Of a DNA stretch of 64,000 nt, positions 8,955-18,500 are shown in pieces. Position 1 is the stretch's first letter. Each line of letters starts with the position of its first letter. This DNA comes from Sphingomonas sp. PsM26. GTDB taxonomy: Bacteria > Pseudomonadota > Alphaproteobacteria > Sphingomonadales > Sphingomonadaceae. Made by a program: the position numbers and the translations under genes. The stretch spans positions 1-64,000 of the forward strand of contig JARUXA010000011.1 of the NCBI GenBank assembly GCA_030433805.1. The letters run 5' to 3'. Below the pieces are notes generated by a model. That model made no database searches, was not told the origin of the DNA, and worked only from the letters and a program-made list of their open reading frames with translations.

Positions 8955-9296
8955 ATGGCCACCATCCTTGCTCCCGATATCGCGCTTACCCCGTCGGCTG
9001 CGGCGCGCGTCGCCACTATCGCGGCGAAACAGGGTAAGCCCGCGATCTTGCGCCTCGCCGTCGACGGCGGCGGGTGTTCCGGGTTCCAATATCGGTTCGG
9101 TTTCGCGGATGCGGTCGAAACCGATGATACGGTCGCCGAGCTGGATGGCGTCCGGCTTGTTGTCGACTCGGTCAGCCTCGACCTCGTACGCGGCGCGGCG
9201 GTGGATTATGTCGAGGATCTGGGCGGCGCGGCGTTCCGCGTGACCAATCCCAATGCGGCGTCCGGTTGCGGTTGCGGTTCCAGCTTCTCGGTGTAA
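8955..9296 (+). CDS. erpA: iron-sulfur cluster insertion protein ErpA
   Basis: 113 residues, a typical A-type carrier length. The three conserved cysteines are C41 (GGGCSGF) and C105/C107 (SGCGCGSS), which hold a [2Fe-2S] or [4Fe-4S] cluster for transfer to apoproteins. It stands alone upstream of xth, not in a suf or isc operon. Confidence 0.92.
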   Translation: MATILAPDIALTPSAAARVATIAAKQGKPAILRLAVDGGGCSGFQYRFGFADAVETDDTVAELDGVRLVVDSVSLDLVRGAAVDYVEDLGGAAFRVTNPNAASGCGCGSSFSV

Positions 9297-9326
9297 CGTC
9301 CGCCCCGACCAACAGGGGCCTGTCGC

Positions 9327-10106
9327 GTGAAGATCGTCACTTATAACATCAACGGTATCAAGGCGCGGCTGCCGCGCCTGCTGGAGTATCTTGCCGAGGA
9401 ACAGCCCGACGTGGTGTGCCTGCAGGAGCTCAAGACCAGCGACGAGACCTTCCCCGAGGCTGACATCCGCGCGGCAGGCTACGGCGTCGTGTGGCACGGG
9501 CAGAAAAGCTGGAACGGCGTTGCGGTGCTCGCGCGCGGGAGCGATCCGGTCGAGCGGCAGCGCGGTCTCGATGGCGAGCCGGAGGATGAGCACAGTCGCT
9601 ATCTGGAAGTCGAGATCGGCGATCTGATCGTCGCCTCGATTTACCTGCCCAACGGCAACCCGCGGCCCGGCCCGAAATTCGATTACAAACTCCGCTGGAT
9701 CGACCGGCTTGCCGCCCGTGCGCGCGTCCTGTTGGCCGAAGAGCGCGCGGTGGTATTGGCGGGGGATTACAACGTCATCCCCAACGACGACGATACCTAT
9801 TCGGTACGCGCGATGCAGGAAGACGCGCTGATGCAGCCGGAAAGCCGCGGTGGTTTTCGCGCGTTGGTGGCGCAAGGCTGGACGGACGCGCTGCGGACGC
9901 GGCACCCGGGCGGCGGGGTGTGGACCTTCTGGGATTATCAGGCGGGGGCGTGGCAACGCGACGCGGGGTTCCGGATCGACCATTTGCTCATGAGTCCGAT
10001 GGCGGCCGACCGACTGATCGACTCCGGAGTCGACAAGACCTACCGCGGCCGGGAAAAAGCGAGCGACCATGCCCCTACGTGGGTCACGCTACGGGCTGCC
10101 GCGTGA
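9327..10106 (+). CDS. xth: exodeoxyribonuclease III
   Basis: 259 residues from GTG 9327 with AGGGGCC ahead. The EEP fold motifs are visible: YNINGIKARLPRLLEYL at the start, CLQELK (metal-binding Glu), LAGDYNVIP (catalytic Asp/Asn) and RIDHLLMS then SDHAPTW near the end. AP endonuclease and 3'-5' exonuclease in base excision repair. The stop overlaps the next gene (GTGA). Confidence 0.95.
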   Translation: MKIVTYNINGIKARLPRLLEYLAEEQPDVVCLQELKTSDETFPEADIRAAGYGVVWHGQKSWNGVAVLARGSDPVERQRGLDGEPEDEHSRYLEVEIGDLIVASIYLPNGNPRPGPKFDYKLRWIDRLAARARVLLAEERAVVLAGDYNVIPNDDDTYSVRAMQEDALMQPESRGGFRALVAQGWTDALRTRHPGGGVWTFWDYQAGAWQRDAGFRIDHLLMSPMAADRLIDSGVDKTYRGREKASDHAPTWVTLRAAA

Positions 10107-10915
10107 AAGCGATGCGAGGGGTAGCGCGTGCGGCCGCGGTCATGACCGCAACCTTGCTGGCGAGTAATGCGCAGGCAGAGGACCGCGATTTTTGCCCGCA
10201 GCGCCCCGGGCTCGGCACACCCGCCTGTACCGTCGCGCCGGGCAGGGTTTCGGTCGAGACCGCGATGACCGACTGGACGCTCGACAATGGGTCGGATCAG
10301 CGCGTCGATCTTGTCGAGGTTGGCCAGACCCTCGTGCGGATCGGCGTCAGCAATGTGATCGAGGCACAGATCGGTTGGACCCCGTTCGGCCATGCCCGCA
10401 CGCGCGACAAGGCGACGGGTGAGACCGATGTGGTGAATGGCGTCGGCGACGTCCAACTGGGGGCGAGGGTCAATTTCAGGAACCCGGACGGGAAAGGCCT
10501 GGCAGTTGCGGCCGAGCCGTTCGTCACGCTGCCAACCGGACGTCATGATGTCGGTGCAGGGGATTGGGGTGCCGGGCTGGTCGTGCCGGTGACGTACGAT
10601 CTGACCGACACGATCAACCTCGAATCCTCCAGCGAAATTGACGCTGCGGTCAATGACAGCGGTTCGGGTCGGCATTTCGCGGCCTTGGAAGTGGTCGGCG
10701 TCCAGGTGGCGGTGACGAAGTCACTCAACGCCATCGTCGAGGCCGCGGTGCGCCGCGATGACGACCCGAGCGGCAAGACGACCCAAGTCTATGCGACTTC
10801 GGCGCTGGGTTGGATGGTCGGGAAGGATCTGCAGGTCGACGTGGGCGCGATCACGGGGCTCAACCATGCCGCATCGCGGATCGAACTGTTCTGGGGCGTG
10901 TCGCGCCGGTTCTGA
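10103..10915 (+). CDS. secreted beta-barrel outer-membrane protein (transporter-like)
   Basis: 270 residues from GTG 10103 (ATG 10112 also possible). A signal peptide (MRGVARAAAVMTATLLASN, cut after AQA) is followed by a region with paired cysteines (FCPQRPGLGTPACT). The rest is rich in alternating amphipathic strands and ends in an aromatic residue (VSRRF), as outer-membrane barrels do. It resembles the transporter/phenol-degradation MetA-like group. The substrate is unknown. Confidence 0.75.
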   Translation: MKAMRGVARAAAVMTATLLASNAQAEDRDFCPQRPGLGTPACTVAPGRVSVETAMTDWTLDNGSDQRVDLVEVGQTLVRIGVSNVIEAQIGWTPFGHARTRDKATGETDVVNGVGDVQLGARVNFRNPDGKGLAVAAEPFVTLPTGRHDVGAGDWGAGLVVPVTYDLTDTINLESSSEIDAAVNDSGSGRHFAALEVVGVQVAVTKSLNAIVEAAVRRDDDPSGKTTQVYATSALGWMVGKDLQVDVGAITGLNHAASRIELFWGVSRRF

Positions 10916-10974
10916 TCGGACGGCGCGCCAAGGAGTGGTGAACTCTTCCGTTTATTGGCGGAATGAACCAGACT

Positions 10975-11007
10975 ATTACAGGCAGCTTAACGCTAAGTCA
11001 CTGTAAT
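10975..11007. promoter_or_regulatory. nested dyad, possible operator
   Basis: ATTACAG (10975-10981) and CTGTAAT (11001-11007) form a perfect 7-bp inverted repeat. It encloses an inner CTTA/TAAG pair at 10986-10997. The element lies in the 174-base gap ahead of the small secreted protein gene and could be a repressor site. No promoter was assigned with confidence. Confidence 0.35.
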
Positions 11008-11089
11008 GACAGGGATCAAGTGTATGGCACAGTTAATGCACTAACACGCATATCGGTGCTGCTTCCGGCATCGTCATGCGGAGGATACC

Positions 11090-11359
11090 ATGTTCAAAGT
11101 TGCAGTTTCGCTCGTCGTCGTCGCATTCGCTGCTGCCAGCCCTGCGTTCGCCAGCGAACGCTCAAAGATCGATACGGTAGCGATGACCGCCTCCGCGGCG
11201 TCGGTCGCACTGCCGACGTCCGCCACCCCTGCGCCCGTCTCGGCGCGCCAGCGCTATTGCGTCCGGGAGACCCCGACGGGGTCGCACATCCAGCGTACGA
11301 CCTGCAAGACGCGGTTGCAGTGGCTTGAGGAGGAGGGGATCGATCCGATCGCGAAGTGA
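11090..11359 (+). CDS. small secreted protein of unknown function
   Basis: 89 residues with a strong GGAGG ribosome site. A signal peptide (about 1-22, ending PAFA) precedes an Ala/Ser/Thr/Pro-rich spacer. The conserved-looking C-terminal core RYCVRETPTGSHIQRTTCK has two cysteines that could form a disulfide. Similar short periplasmic proteins recur in sphingomonads; function not known. Confidence 0.75.
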   Translation: MFKVAVSLVVVAFAAASPAFASERSKIDTVAMTASAASVALPTSATPAPVSARQRYCVRETPTGSHIQRTTCKTRLQWLEEEGIDPIAK

Positions 11360-11410
11360 ACGGTGCCGGCTCGCGGTCGCTGACCGCGAGCCCTGCCGTC
11401 CCTCGGTCAG

Positions 11411-12568
11411 TCAAAGCGTCTTTTCGTAGATCCAGTACCGCTTGTTGACGGTGCAGCCGATTGCGTCGGCAATCGATCGCATTCCCTGATTGTCCTCGAG
11501 GATCCAGCCGATCTCGCCACGTGTCGCGCCGTAATGCGCGACCGAGTCCCGCTTGATGTACTCGATCATCATGAAGGCGAGCTGGCTCGCCATGCGGGAT
11601 GACTGGAGTTCCTTCAGCACGCCCATCAACGGCACGCGCATCGTCTTGACCTTCGGTTTGCGCAGGAAGAGCAGCAGCTTCGCCCAACCGAACGGCAACA
11701 GGCTGCCCTTCAGCGGTGCGATCGCCTCGTTGAGGTCGGGCAGGGTGATCATGAACGCGACCGGGCGTCCGTCGACCTCGGCGATGCGGATCAGGTCGTT
11801 GAACACGATCGGTTTGAGCTTGACCCCGACGTCCACGATCTCGGGCGGGGTGAGCGGGACGAAACCCCAATTGTCAGACCATGCGTCGTTAAGGATGGCG
11901 AGGATGATCGCGGCTTCCTCGTCGAACTTGGTCTTGTCCACCTCACGAATCCGGATCCGCGGATTCTTTTCGCCCGATGCGATGATCCGCTGCAGAAGCG
12001 GCGGGAAGGGCACGGTGATGTCGAGTTCGTAGGTCAGCAGTTCCTTGACCTGATGATAGCCCGCATTCTCGATCCAGTCGCGATATTCGGGTTTGGCGTG
12101 GCCCATCATGATCGTCGGGGGATGATCATAGCCGTCGACCAGCAGGCCGGGCTCTTCCCATACGGACATGCTGATCGGCCCCAGCACACGCGTCATCCCC
12201 TGATGTCGCAGCCACCCTTCGGCGGCATTGATCAGCGCACGACCGACGATCCCGTCTTCGGCGTCGAACAGGCCGAACTGTCCGCAACCGGGGCCGAACC
12301 CCTGTGCCGGGCTCATCGTCAGCGCGAGTGTATCGATATGCGCCGACACGCGCCCGACGACCTTGCCGTCGCGCTCCGCCAGGAACAGTTGCGCCTTGGC
12401 ATGGCTGAACCAGCCGTTCTTCTCAGGCGTGATCAGGCCCAGTGCCTCGCCCTTTAGCGGCGGCACCCAGTTCGGATCGTCCTTGTACAGACGGAACGGC
12501 AAGTCGACGAACCGCTTTCGGTCGGCCTTGCTGGTGATCGGACGGATCGCAATTGGGGAATGGGCCAC
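11411..12568 (-). CDS. GNAT-like N-acetyltransferase family protein
   Basis: 385 residues. The N-terminal part (PITSKADRKRFVDLPF, then AQLFLAERDGKVVGRVSA) and the central part (LGPISMSVWEEPGLLVDG) match a widespread alphaproteobacterial family annotated as N-acetyltransferase or, in older records, dATP pyrophosphohydrolase. A second acetyltransferase-like half follows (RPVAFMITLPDLNEA, EIGWILEDNQGM). The substrate is unknown. It is divergent from the desaturase gene. Confidence 0.8.
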   Translation of the reverse strand: MAHSPIAIRPITSKADRKRFVDLPFRLYKDDPNWVPPLKGEALGLITPEKNGWFSHAKAQLFLAERDGKVVGRVSAHIDTLALTMSPAQGFGPGCGQFGLFDAEDGIVGRALINAAEGWLRHQGMTRVLGPISMSVWEEPGLLVDGYDHPPTIMMGHAKPEYRDWIENAGYHQVKELLTYELDITVPFPPLLQRIIASGEKNPRIRIREVDKTKFDEEAAIILAILNDAWSDNWGFVPLTPPEIVDVGVKLKPIVFNDLIRIAEVDGRPVAFMITLPDLNEAIAPLKGSLLPFGWAKLLLFLRKPKVKTMRVPLMGVLKELQSSRMASQLAFMMIEYIKRDSVAHYGATRGEIGWILEDNQGMRSIADAIGCTVNKRYWIYEKTL

Positions 12569-12691
12569 GAGACAGTCGCCTTGTCAGAGTTGCCGTGCCC
12601 TCCCGCGCCCGCGGACGTGAGTCAAGTCGTTGCACATCCAGCTGAAACGGAGCCCCTGTTTTTGCCTAGTTCTAGCCACTATGTTCATGCA

Positions 12692-13837
12692 ATGCCCATC
12701 TCCATGACGACCTCGCCCGTGCTGACCTCGCCCACGTCGACCTTCGATCGCCGCGCATCCGAGCGTGCGCAGGATCAGGCCTTGCCGCCGGTCCGGGTGC
12801 CGCTGTCGGCGATTACCGACGACAAGGCGATGCTGCGCGCGGTGGTCGAGCTGACACGCGACCTGAATGCGCCGAACCCGCGGATCTACTGGACCGACCT
12901 GCTGCTGTCGGCGACGGTCGGTTATGCCGGGCTTGCGGTAGCGATGACGGTGGGTTCGCTCGGCTGGGGATTGGTTGCCGCGGTGGTGGCGATCCTGGGA
13001 TTGTACCGCGCGGGCATGTTCATCCACGAAGTCTCGCACATGAAGCACAGCGCGTTGCCGGGGTTCCGCACGGGGTTCAACCTCGTCGTGGGCATTCCGT
13101 TGCTGGTGCCGTCGTTCATGTACGAAGGCGTCCACAACCTGCATCACGCCAAGACGCGGTATGGCACCGTCGAGGATCCCGAATATCTGCCGCTGGCGCA
13201 TATGAAGCCGTGGACGCTGCCGCTGTTCCTGCTGTCATCGATCGTCGCGCCGGTCGCGCTGATGTTCCGCTATTCAGTGCTTACGCCTTTGTCGCTGGTG
13301 GTGCCGGGGATGCGCGAAACGCTGGTCGCGCGCTTCTCCTCGCTGTCGATCAATCCGCAGTTCCGCCGCCGGATGCCCGAAGGCGATGTCGCCGCGCAGT
13401 GGCGCTGGCTTGAAGGGGCGTGCAGCGTCTGGTCGATCACGCTGATCGCGCTCGTCGTGACCGGGGTGTTCCCGCTGTCCATGTTCGCGATCGCGCTTGG
13501 TGTGGCGTCGGGGGTCTATGTGCTCAATCAGGTGCGGACGCTGGTCGCGCATCTGTGGGACAATGACGGGGAGACGATGACCGTTACCGCGCAATATCTC
13601 GACACCGTCAACGTGCCGCCGCCGGCGTTGCTGCCGGTGCTGTGGGCGCCGGTCGGCCTGCGCTACCACGCGCTGCACCACCTGTTGCCGAGCGTGCCGT
13701 ATCACGCGCTGAACGAGGCGCACCACCGGTTGGTCGCGACGCTGACGCCGGATTCGCCTTACCATAAGTCGAACTACGCAGGACTGCCGGGGCTGGTCGC
13801 TCGACTGGTTCGCAGCACCATGGTCCGCGCGCGCTAA
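12692..13837 (+). CDS. membrane fatty acid desaturase
   Basis: 381 residues from ATG 12692. The longer frame from 12560 would overlap the divergent upstream gene. Three histidine boxes of a di-iron desaturase are visible: HEVSH (~112), HNLHH (~150) and HALHH (~330), separated by hydrophobic membrane pairs. It probably inserts double bonds into membrane lipid acyl chains, or hydroxylates a lipid-like substrate. A strong hairpin follows at 13885. Confidence 0.88.
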   Translation: MPISMTTSPVLTSPTSTFDRRASERAQDQALPPVRVPLSAITDDKAMLRAVVELTRDLNAPNPRIYWTDLLLSATVGYAGLAVAMTVGSLGWGLVAAVVAILGLYRAGMFIHEVSHMKHSALPGFRTGFNLVVGIPLLVPSFMYEGVHNLHHAKTRYGTVEDPEYLPLAHMKPWTLPLFLLSSIVAPVALMFRYSVLTPLSLVVPGMRETLVARFSSLSINPQFRRRMPEGDVAAQWRWLEGACSVWSITLIALVVTGVFPLSMFAIALGVASGVYVLNQVRTLVAHLWDNDGETMTVTAQYLDTVNVPPPALLPVLWAPVGLRYHALHHLLPSVPYHALNEAHHRLVATLTPDSPYHKSNYAGLPGLVARLVRSTMVRAR

Positions 13838-13884
13838 GCGGCGCAGTTCCGTCGGTCTCGTGTTGAACGGCTGAGACGCACGAG

Positions 13885-13928
13885 CGCCCGCCCACCCCGC
13901 GCTATTGGGGGAGAGACGGGCGGGCGTT
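13885..13928. terminator. convergent-gene hairpin terminator
   Basis: A 9-bp GC-rich stem (CGCCCGCCC / GGGCGGGCG, arms 13885-13893 and 13918-13926) sits between the convergent desaturase and chemoreceptor genes and could stop both. The T tracts are weak. Confidence 0.6.
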
Positions 13929-13944
13929 CTGCGCTTCGGTCCGA

Positions 13945-15378
13945 TCAATGCATGTGCTGACCGTGATGCGTCCCGTCGACCCGGAACATCGCGGTCTGGC
14001 GGGCCAGCGATTCGACTTCGTTGGTCAGCGTGCGGGCGGCGGCGGAGGTCTGCTCGACCATCGCCGCGTTCTGCTGGGTGGAATGTTCCATGCTGCCGAC
14101 CGCCACGGTGATTTGCGTGATCGCCGAGGATTGCGCCAGATTGTCGGTGACCATTCCCGATAGCCGCGTGTGCACTTCGCCGACGTCGGTGGTGATCGCG
14201 ACGAACGCGGCGTCGACCTTCTCGACCGCGGTGACGGCGGTGATGATGTCGGTCTGTGTCAGCGTGAGCTGGTCGCGGGCGCGCTTGGCTTCCTCTTCCG
14301 CGCGCATCGCGAGCGCGCTGACCAGATCGGCAACGACCGCGAAACCACGGCCGGCTTCACCCGCGCGGCCTGCCTCGACCGCCGCATTCATCGCCAGCAC
14401 GCGTGTCTGAAACGCAATCTTGTCGAGCCCCTCGATCACGTCGTCGATGCCCTTGGCGCTGTCGGAGACACGCTGCATCGCCTGTTTCGCTTGGCCCGCG
14501 GTCGCCCGGCCATCGCCGACCGTCGCAATCGCCTGGTCGGCGCGGGCGACGGTCTGCCCGGCGGTTTCGGTGCTCGCCTTGATGCGATTGTCGATCTGCA
14601 TCAACGCGGCAGACGATTCCTCGAGGCTGGCAGCATTGCTTTCGGTGCGTCGCGCAAGATCTTCCGATGCGGTCGAGATTTCCCCCGATCCGGTGCGGAT
14701 TGCGTCGGCGCTGGCACCGACTGCACCGATCGTCGTGCGCATTTTCTCCAGCGTGGCATTGTAGCTTTCTTCGAGCTTGGCGAAGCTGGCGGGCAGACCG
14801 CGCAGTTCCTGCGTCAGGTCGCCGTCGGACATCGTGGCGAGAGCCGTCCCCAGGGCGGAGATCGCCTGGTCGCGTTCGACCTGGGCTTCTTCGAAATAAA
14901 GCGAAACCGACAATTCCATGTCGAGCAGTGCGGCCTTCACGACGGCAATGCTGACCTCGACGGGGTCGAGGCCGCGAAACAGCGTCAACAGACGCCGCCA
15001 GGGGGTCAATTCGCGGTGAAGCTCCTTGAGAAGCGATTCGATGACGATCGCGTAGCCGCCGATATACCAGCGCGGCTCGAGGCCGATGCGGGCATGGACC
15101 GACCCGATTCGCCGGACGCTGGTATAGAATTCGTCGTCGAACGCACCGTTCAGAATGCGCCGCCAATGCGCTTCCTGCGCGCCCTTGGCTTTTTTCATCT
15201 GGGCTTCGTCGCGGAAGAAGGCCGCGGTGTCGGGGGTGGCACGCGCGCTGTCGTAGAAGCGGTCGAGCGCCGGTCCGATCAGCCGAGAGACAAGCGGCAG
15301 GACCTTGGCGAGGGTCGATCGCTGCTTGTGGTCCATCCCCATGAACGAAAGACGTTCCGAAACGACTTGGTTCGACAT
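13945..15378 (-). CDS. globin-coupled methyl-accepting chemotaxis protein
   Basis: 477 residues from the ATG at 15378. Residues ~5-165 form a protoglobin (globin-sensor) domain. The likely proximal haem ligand is H95 (GSVHARIGLEPRWYIGGY). After a helical linker, residues ~230-465 are the MCP signalling coiled coil, with a variant hairpin tip around GLDKIAFQTRVLAMNAAVEA. There is no membrane segment, so it is a soluble HemAT-like oxygen or redox receptor that would couple to CheA/CheW. It ends in a histidine-rich tail (GTHHGQHMH). Confidence 0.92.
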   Translation of the reverse strand: MSNQVVSERLSFMGMDHKQRSTLAKVLPLVSRLIGPALDRFYDSARATPDTAAFFRDEAQMKKAKGAQEAHWRRILNGAFDDEFYTSVRRIGSVHARIGLEPRWYIGGYAIVIESLLKELHRELTPWRRLLTLFRGLDPVEVSIAVVKAALLDMELSVSLYFEEAQVERDQAISALGTALATMSDGDLTQELRGLPASFAKLEESYNATLEKMRTTIGAVGASADAIRTGSGEISTASEDLARRTESNAASLEESSAALMQIDNRIKASTETAGQTVARADQAIATVGDGRATAGQAKQAMQRVSDSAKGIDDVIEGLDKIAFQTRVLAMNAAVEAGRAGEAGRGFAVVADLVSALAMRAEEEAKRARDQLTLTQTDIITAVTAVEKVDAAFVAITTDVGEVHTRLSGMVTDNLAQSSAITQITVAVGSMEHSTQQNAAMVEQTSAAARTLTNEVESLARQTAMFRVDGTHHGQHMH

Positions 15379-15510
15379 TTGTGCGCTTCTCCGACGTAAT
15401 CCCGGACCCACGAAAACGGGCGGGCTTCAGCCGTTATAGAAAGCGTGAGGTGGTGGAGGACGTTGGCGGGGGCGCTTTTTGACGCGCGACCGGCCGCGCG
15501 CACAGTGGAC

Positions 15511-15541
15511 AAAAAAAGGGAGCGATCCTGCGATCGCTCCC
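15511..15541 (-). terminator. Rho-independent terminator of TonB-dependent receptor gene
   Basis: On the minus strand a perfect 10-bp stem (GGGAGCGATC / GATCGCTCCC) with a four-base loop is followed by seven Ts. It lies 28 bases past the receptor stop codon. Confidence 0.9.
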
Positions 15542-15568
15542 TCTCGAAAACCGGTTCTGATCGGGCGA

Positions 15569-18500
15569 TCAGAACTTCGCCTTGAACCCCGCATACATGC
15601 GACGGCCGATCGGCTCGTAGATGCCCGAGCCCGCACCGATGCCGGTCGCGCCGAGTGGCGGGATGCGGTTGGTCAGGTTGTCGAGACCAAGGTAGAACTG
15701 CGATCCGCCCTGAATGTTGAGCGCGAAGCGCGCGTTGATGTAAACGACGTCGGGATAATAAGGGATGCTGTAGCGGTCGGCATTCTGCGCCGGACGCCCC
15801 TGATAGCCCTTCACGTCTTCGATGAAGCCAACCGCCATCTTCGACAGATAGTTGAACTGGTAGTTCATCTCGAACGGACCGAACGCGCCATTCAGGTTCC
15901 AGAACAGCTTGTCCCGCGGCACCGGCAGCTCGCCGAGCAGATTGTCGCCGAAGGTCGGCTGGCTCGGGTCAATGAACGCGGCATTCTCGAACTGGTGGGT
16001 GTAGATCAGGACCGAGCTTGCCTTCACGAAGCCGAAGTCATGGTTGTAGCTGAGGTTCACGTCGAGACCGCGCGTGCGCAGGCTGGCGTAGTTGAGCAGC
16101 GTCTGCTGGAGGCCACCCTCCAGAATACGATACTGTTCCTCGCCGTTCGGCCCGGTCTGACCGGCACCGACACGCTGGAACAGGCCGCAGAACTGGCCAT
16201 TGGCGGTCGGCGAATCGTAGCAGCTGTTGACGATCTGCTGCGCCGACGGCGCCGTGATCACGTTGGCGACCTTGATGTTGTAATAGTCGACCGACAGCGT
16301 GAGGCCGCGCGTGAAGCGGGGCTTCAGGATGATGCCGTAGGTGTAGGAGTCCGACTTCTCGACGTTCAGATTGGGGTTGCCACCGCTGAGGATGCCGAGC
16401 GACTGGTTGTACAGATAGTTATAGTTGGTCGGAATGCCTGCGGCTGCGCAGTTTGCAGCACGGAACTGCGTCCCCGTCGCGATGAAGTTGGCCGAGCACG
16501 GATCGTTGAACCCCGTCGCGAAGTTCTGGCCCTGCGGCGAGTACAGCTCCGACAGGTTCGGTGCACGGACGGCACGCGCATAGGATGCACGCAGGCTGAT
16601 GTCCGGGATCGGCGAATAGTTGCCGCCGAAGTTGTACGTGTACACCGTCCCGGCGCCGCTGTTGTAATCCGAGACGCGGCCTGCCGCGTTGAAGCTAAGG
16701 TCCTCGGCAAAGCGCATGCCCTTGAGCACGGGGATCTGGATTTCGCCGTAAGCTTCCTTCACCTCGAACGCGGGTGGCGAGAAGGTCGAGAGCGCGTTGT
16801 AGAAGGTGTAACCAGCTTCGATCAGCGGATCCGGCTTGAAGGAGTTGGTTTCACGACGATACTCGCCACCGACCACGAAGCGGACCGGGCCGCCCGGCAG
16901 GTTGAAGAAGCCGCTGGTGTCACCGTTGACGAAGCCCGAGATGTCGAGCTGTGTGATCTTGCCGCGCGAGATGGTGTCCTGCAGCACATACTGCTTGGCC
17001 GCATTCGAGATGTTGCCATTGCCGAACAGGTTGACCGGCTGGCACGCTGCGATGTCCGCCGCGAGGACCGCTGCATTGCCCGCGTAATCAGTGCCAGCGC
17101 GGGCCGCATTGATCTGCGATCCGCAGACGATCTGGCCGGAGGCGTTGCGCTGGGCATCCATGCCGAGCAGGAAGCGCTGGACGTTCAGGTTGCCGAGAAC
17201 GCGCGTGTCTTCGCGGAATTCGCCGTAGTTGGCAGACACTTCATAGCGCCAATCGTCGTTGAACCGGCCACGAACACCGCCGACGATGCGGTAGGTCTGA
17301 CGCTTGGACTGTTCCGAACGAATGCCGAGATCGACGAGGTTCTTGCGGATCGTGAAGCGCGTCGCATCGGTGATCGTTGCCGGATCGGTGCCGCCCGCGA
17401 TCAGCGCGTTGGTGATCGTCGTACGCGCACCAGCGCTTAGGTAAGGGTTGTCGAGACGCGGACGCTCGAATGCCGAGACGTCATAACCAGCCAGCGTGCC
17501 GCCGGTGATGAACGCCGGACCACCGCTGCCCTGACCGTAGGTCTCGGTGCGCGAGTATTTTGCTTCGATGAACGGGACGAGTGCATCCGAAATCTCGAAA
17601 TGTCCGACGAGGTTCGCCGAATAGCGATCCAGCGCAGGCTGGACCTGTAGCAGCTGGCCTTCACGACCCGTGTCGCCATTGCCGCCAACGAACGGCGAGC
17701 CCGATGGCGAGCTGGAGTTGGTGCCGATGCCGATGCGCGACCCGGTCTGTTGGATCAGCGAGCCATCGCGCTGGAACAGATAGTTGCACGCGAAGCGACG
17801 CCCGGCGTTATCCGTCCCGCACGCGCCCGTCGGGCTGTTGAAGGTGGCCATGCCGCCCGACGCGATCGTGCCCGAGCGAATGTCGCGGAAGAAGGTGTTG
17901 TCGGGAATGCCGTCGAAGTTCGGCAACGTCTGGCCCGTGGCAACGCCCGCAGAATCAGTGTCGGTCACGACGAACCCGTCGAACTGACGGAGTGCGCGGC
18001 GGTCCGATGCGTACACGCTGTTCTGGCGCGCATATTCGGCGTTGATCGCGATGTTGCCGCGACCTTCCGAGAAGTTCTTGCCCGCAAGCACGCTGCCGAA
18101 GAACGAGCCGGCGTCGCCATACTGGCTGATGCCGCCCTGAACGCGCGCTTCGAGGCCCTGGTAATTGTCCTTCAGCTTGAAGTTGACGATACCCGCGATC
18201 GCGTCCGACCCGTAAACGGCGGATTCACCGCCGGTCAGCACGTCGACGCTCTCGATCAGGTCGGACGGGATCGTGTTGATGTCGACCGAGACGGCGTTGT
18301 TGAGGATGTCCGAACCGACATGGCGGCGGCCGTTGACGAGAACCAGCGTCCGCTGCGTGCCAAGGCCGCGCAGATCGAGCAGGTTGAGGCCGGCAGTGCC
18401 GAGGAAGCGGGTCGAGTTCGCCTGGCTGAACGTGCTCTGCAACTGGGGCAGGGTGTTGAGCGTGTCACCGATCGAAACACGCGACGTCGCGAGCAGCGCG

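Noticed and set aside
7683-10070. 795-codon minus-strand open frame opposite the M23 peptidase, erpA and xth
   Set aside because: All three genes on the plus strand have clear family motifs; the minus frame has none.
12560-12691. N-terminal extension of the desaturase by 44 codons
   Set aside because: It would overlap the divergent acetyltransferase gene and leave no promoter space; the extension has no membrane or family character.
15479-17440. 653-codon plus-strand open frame opposite the TonB-dependent receptor
   Set aside because: Shadow of the receptor; Arg/Val-rich without a signal, domain or ribosome site.
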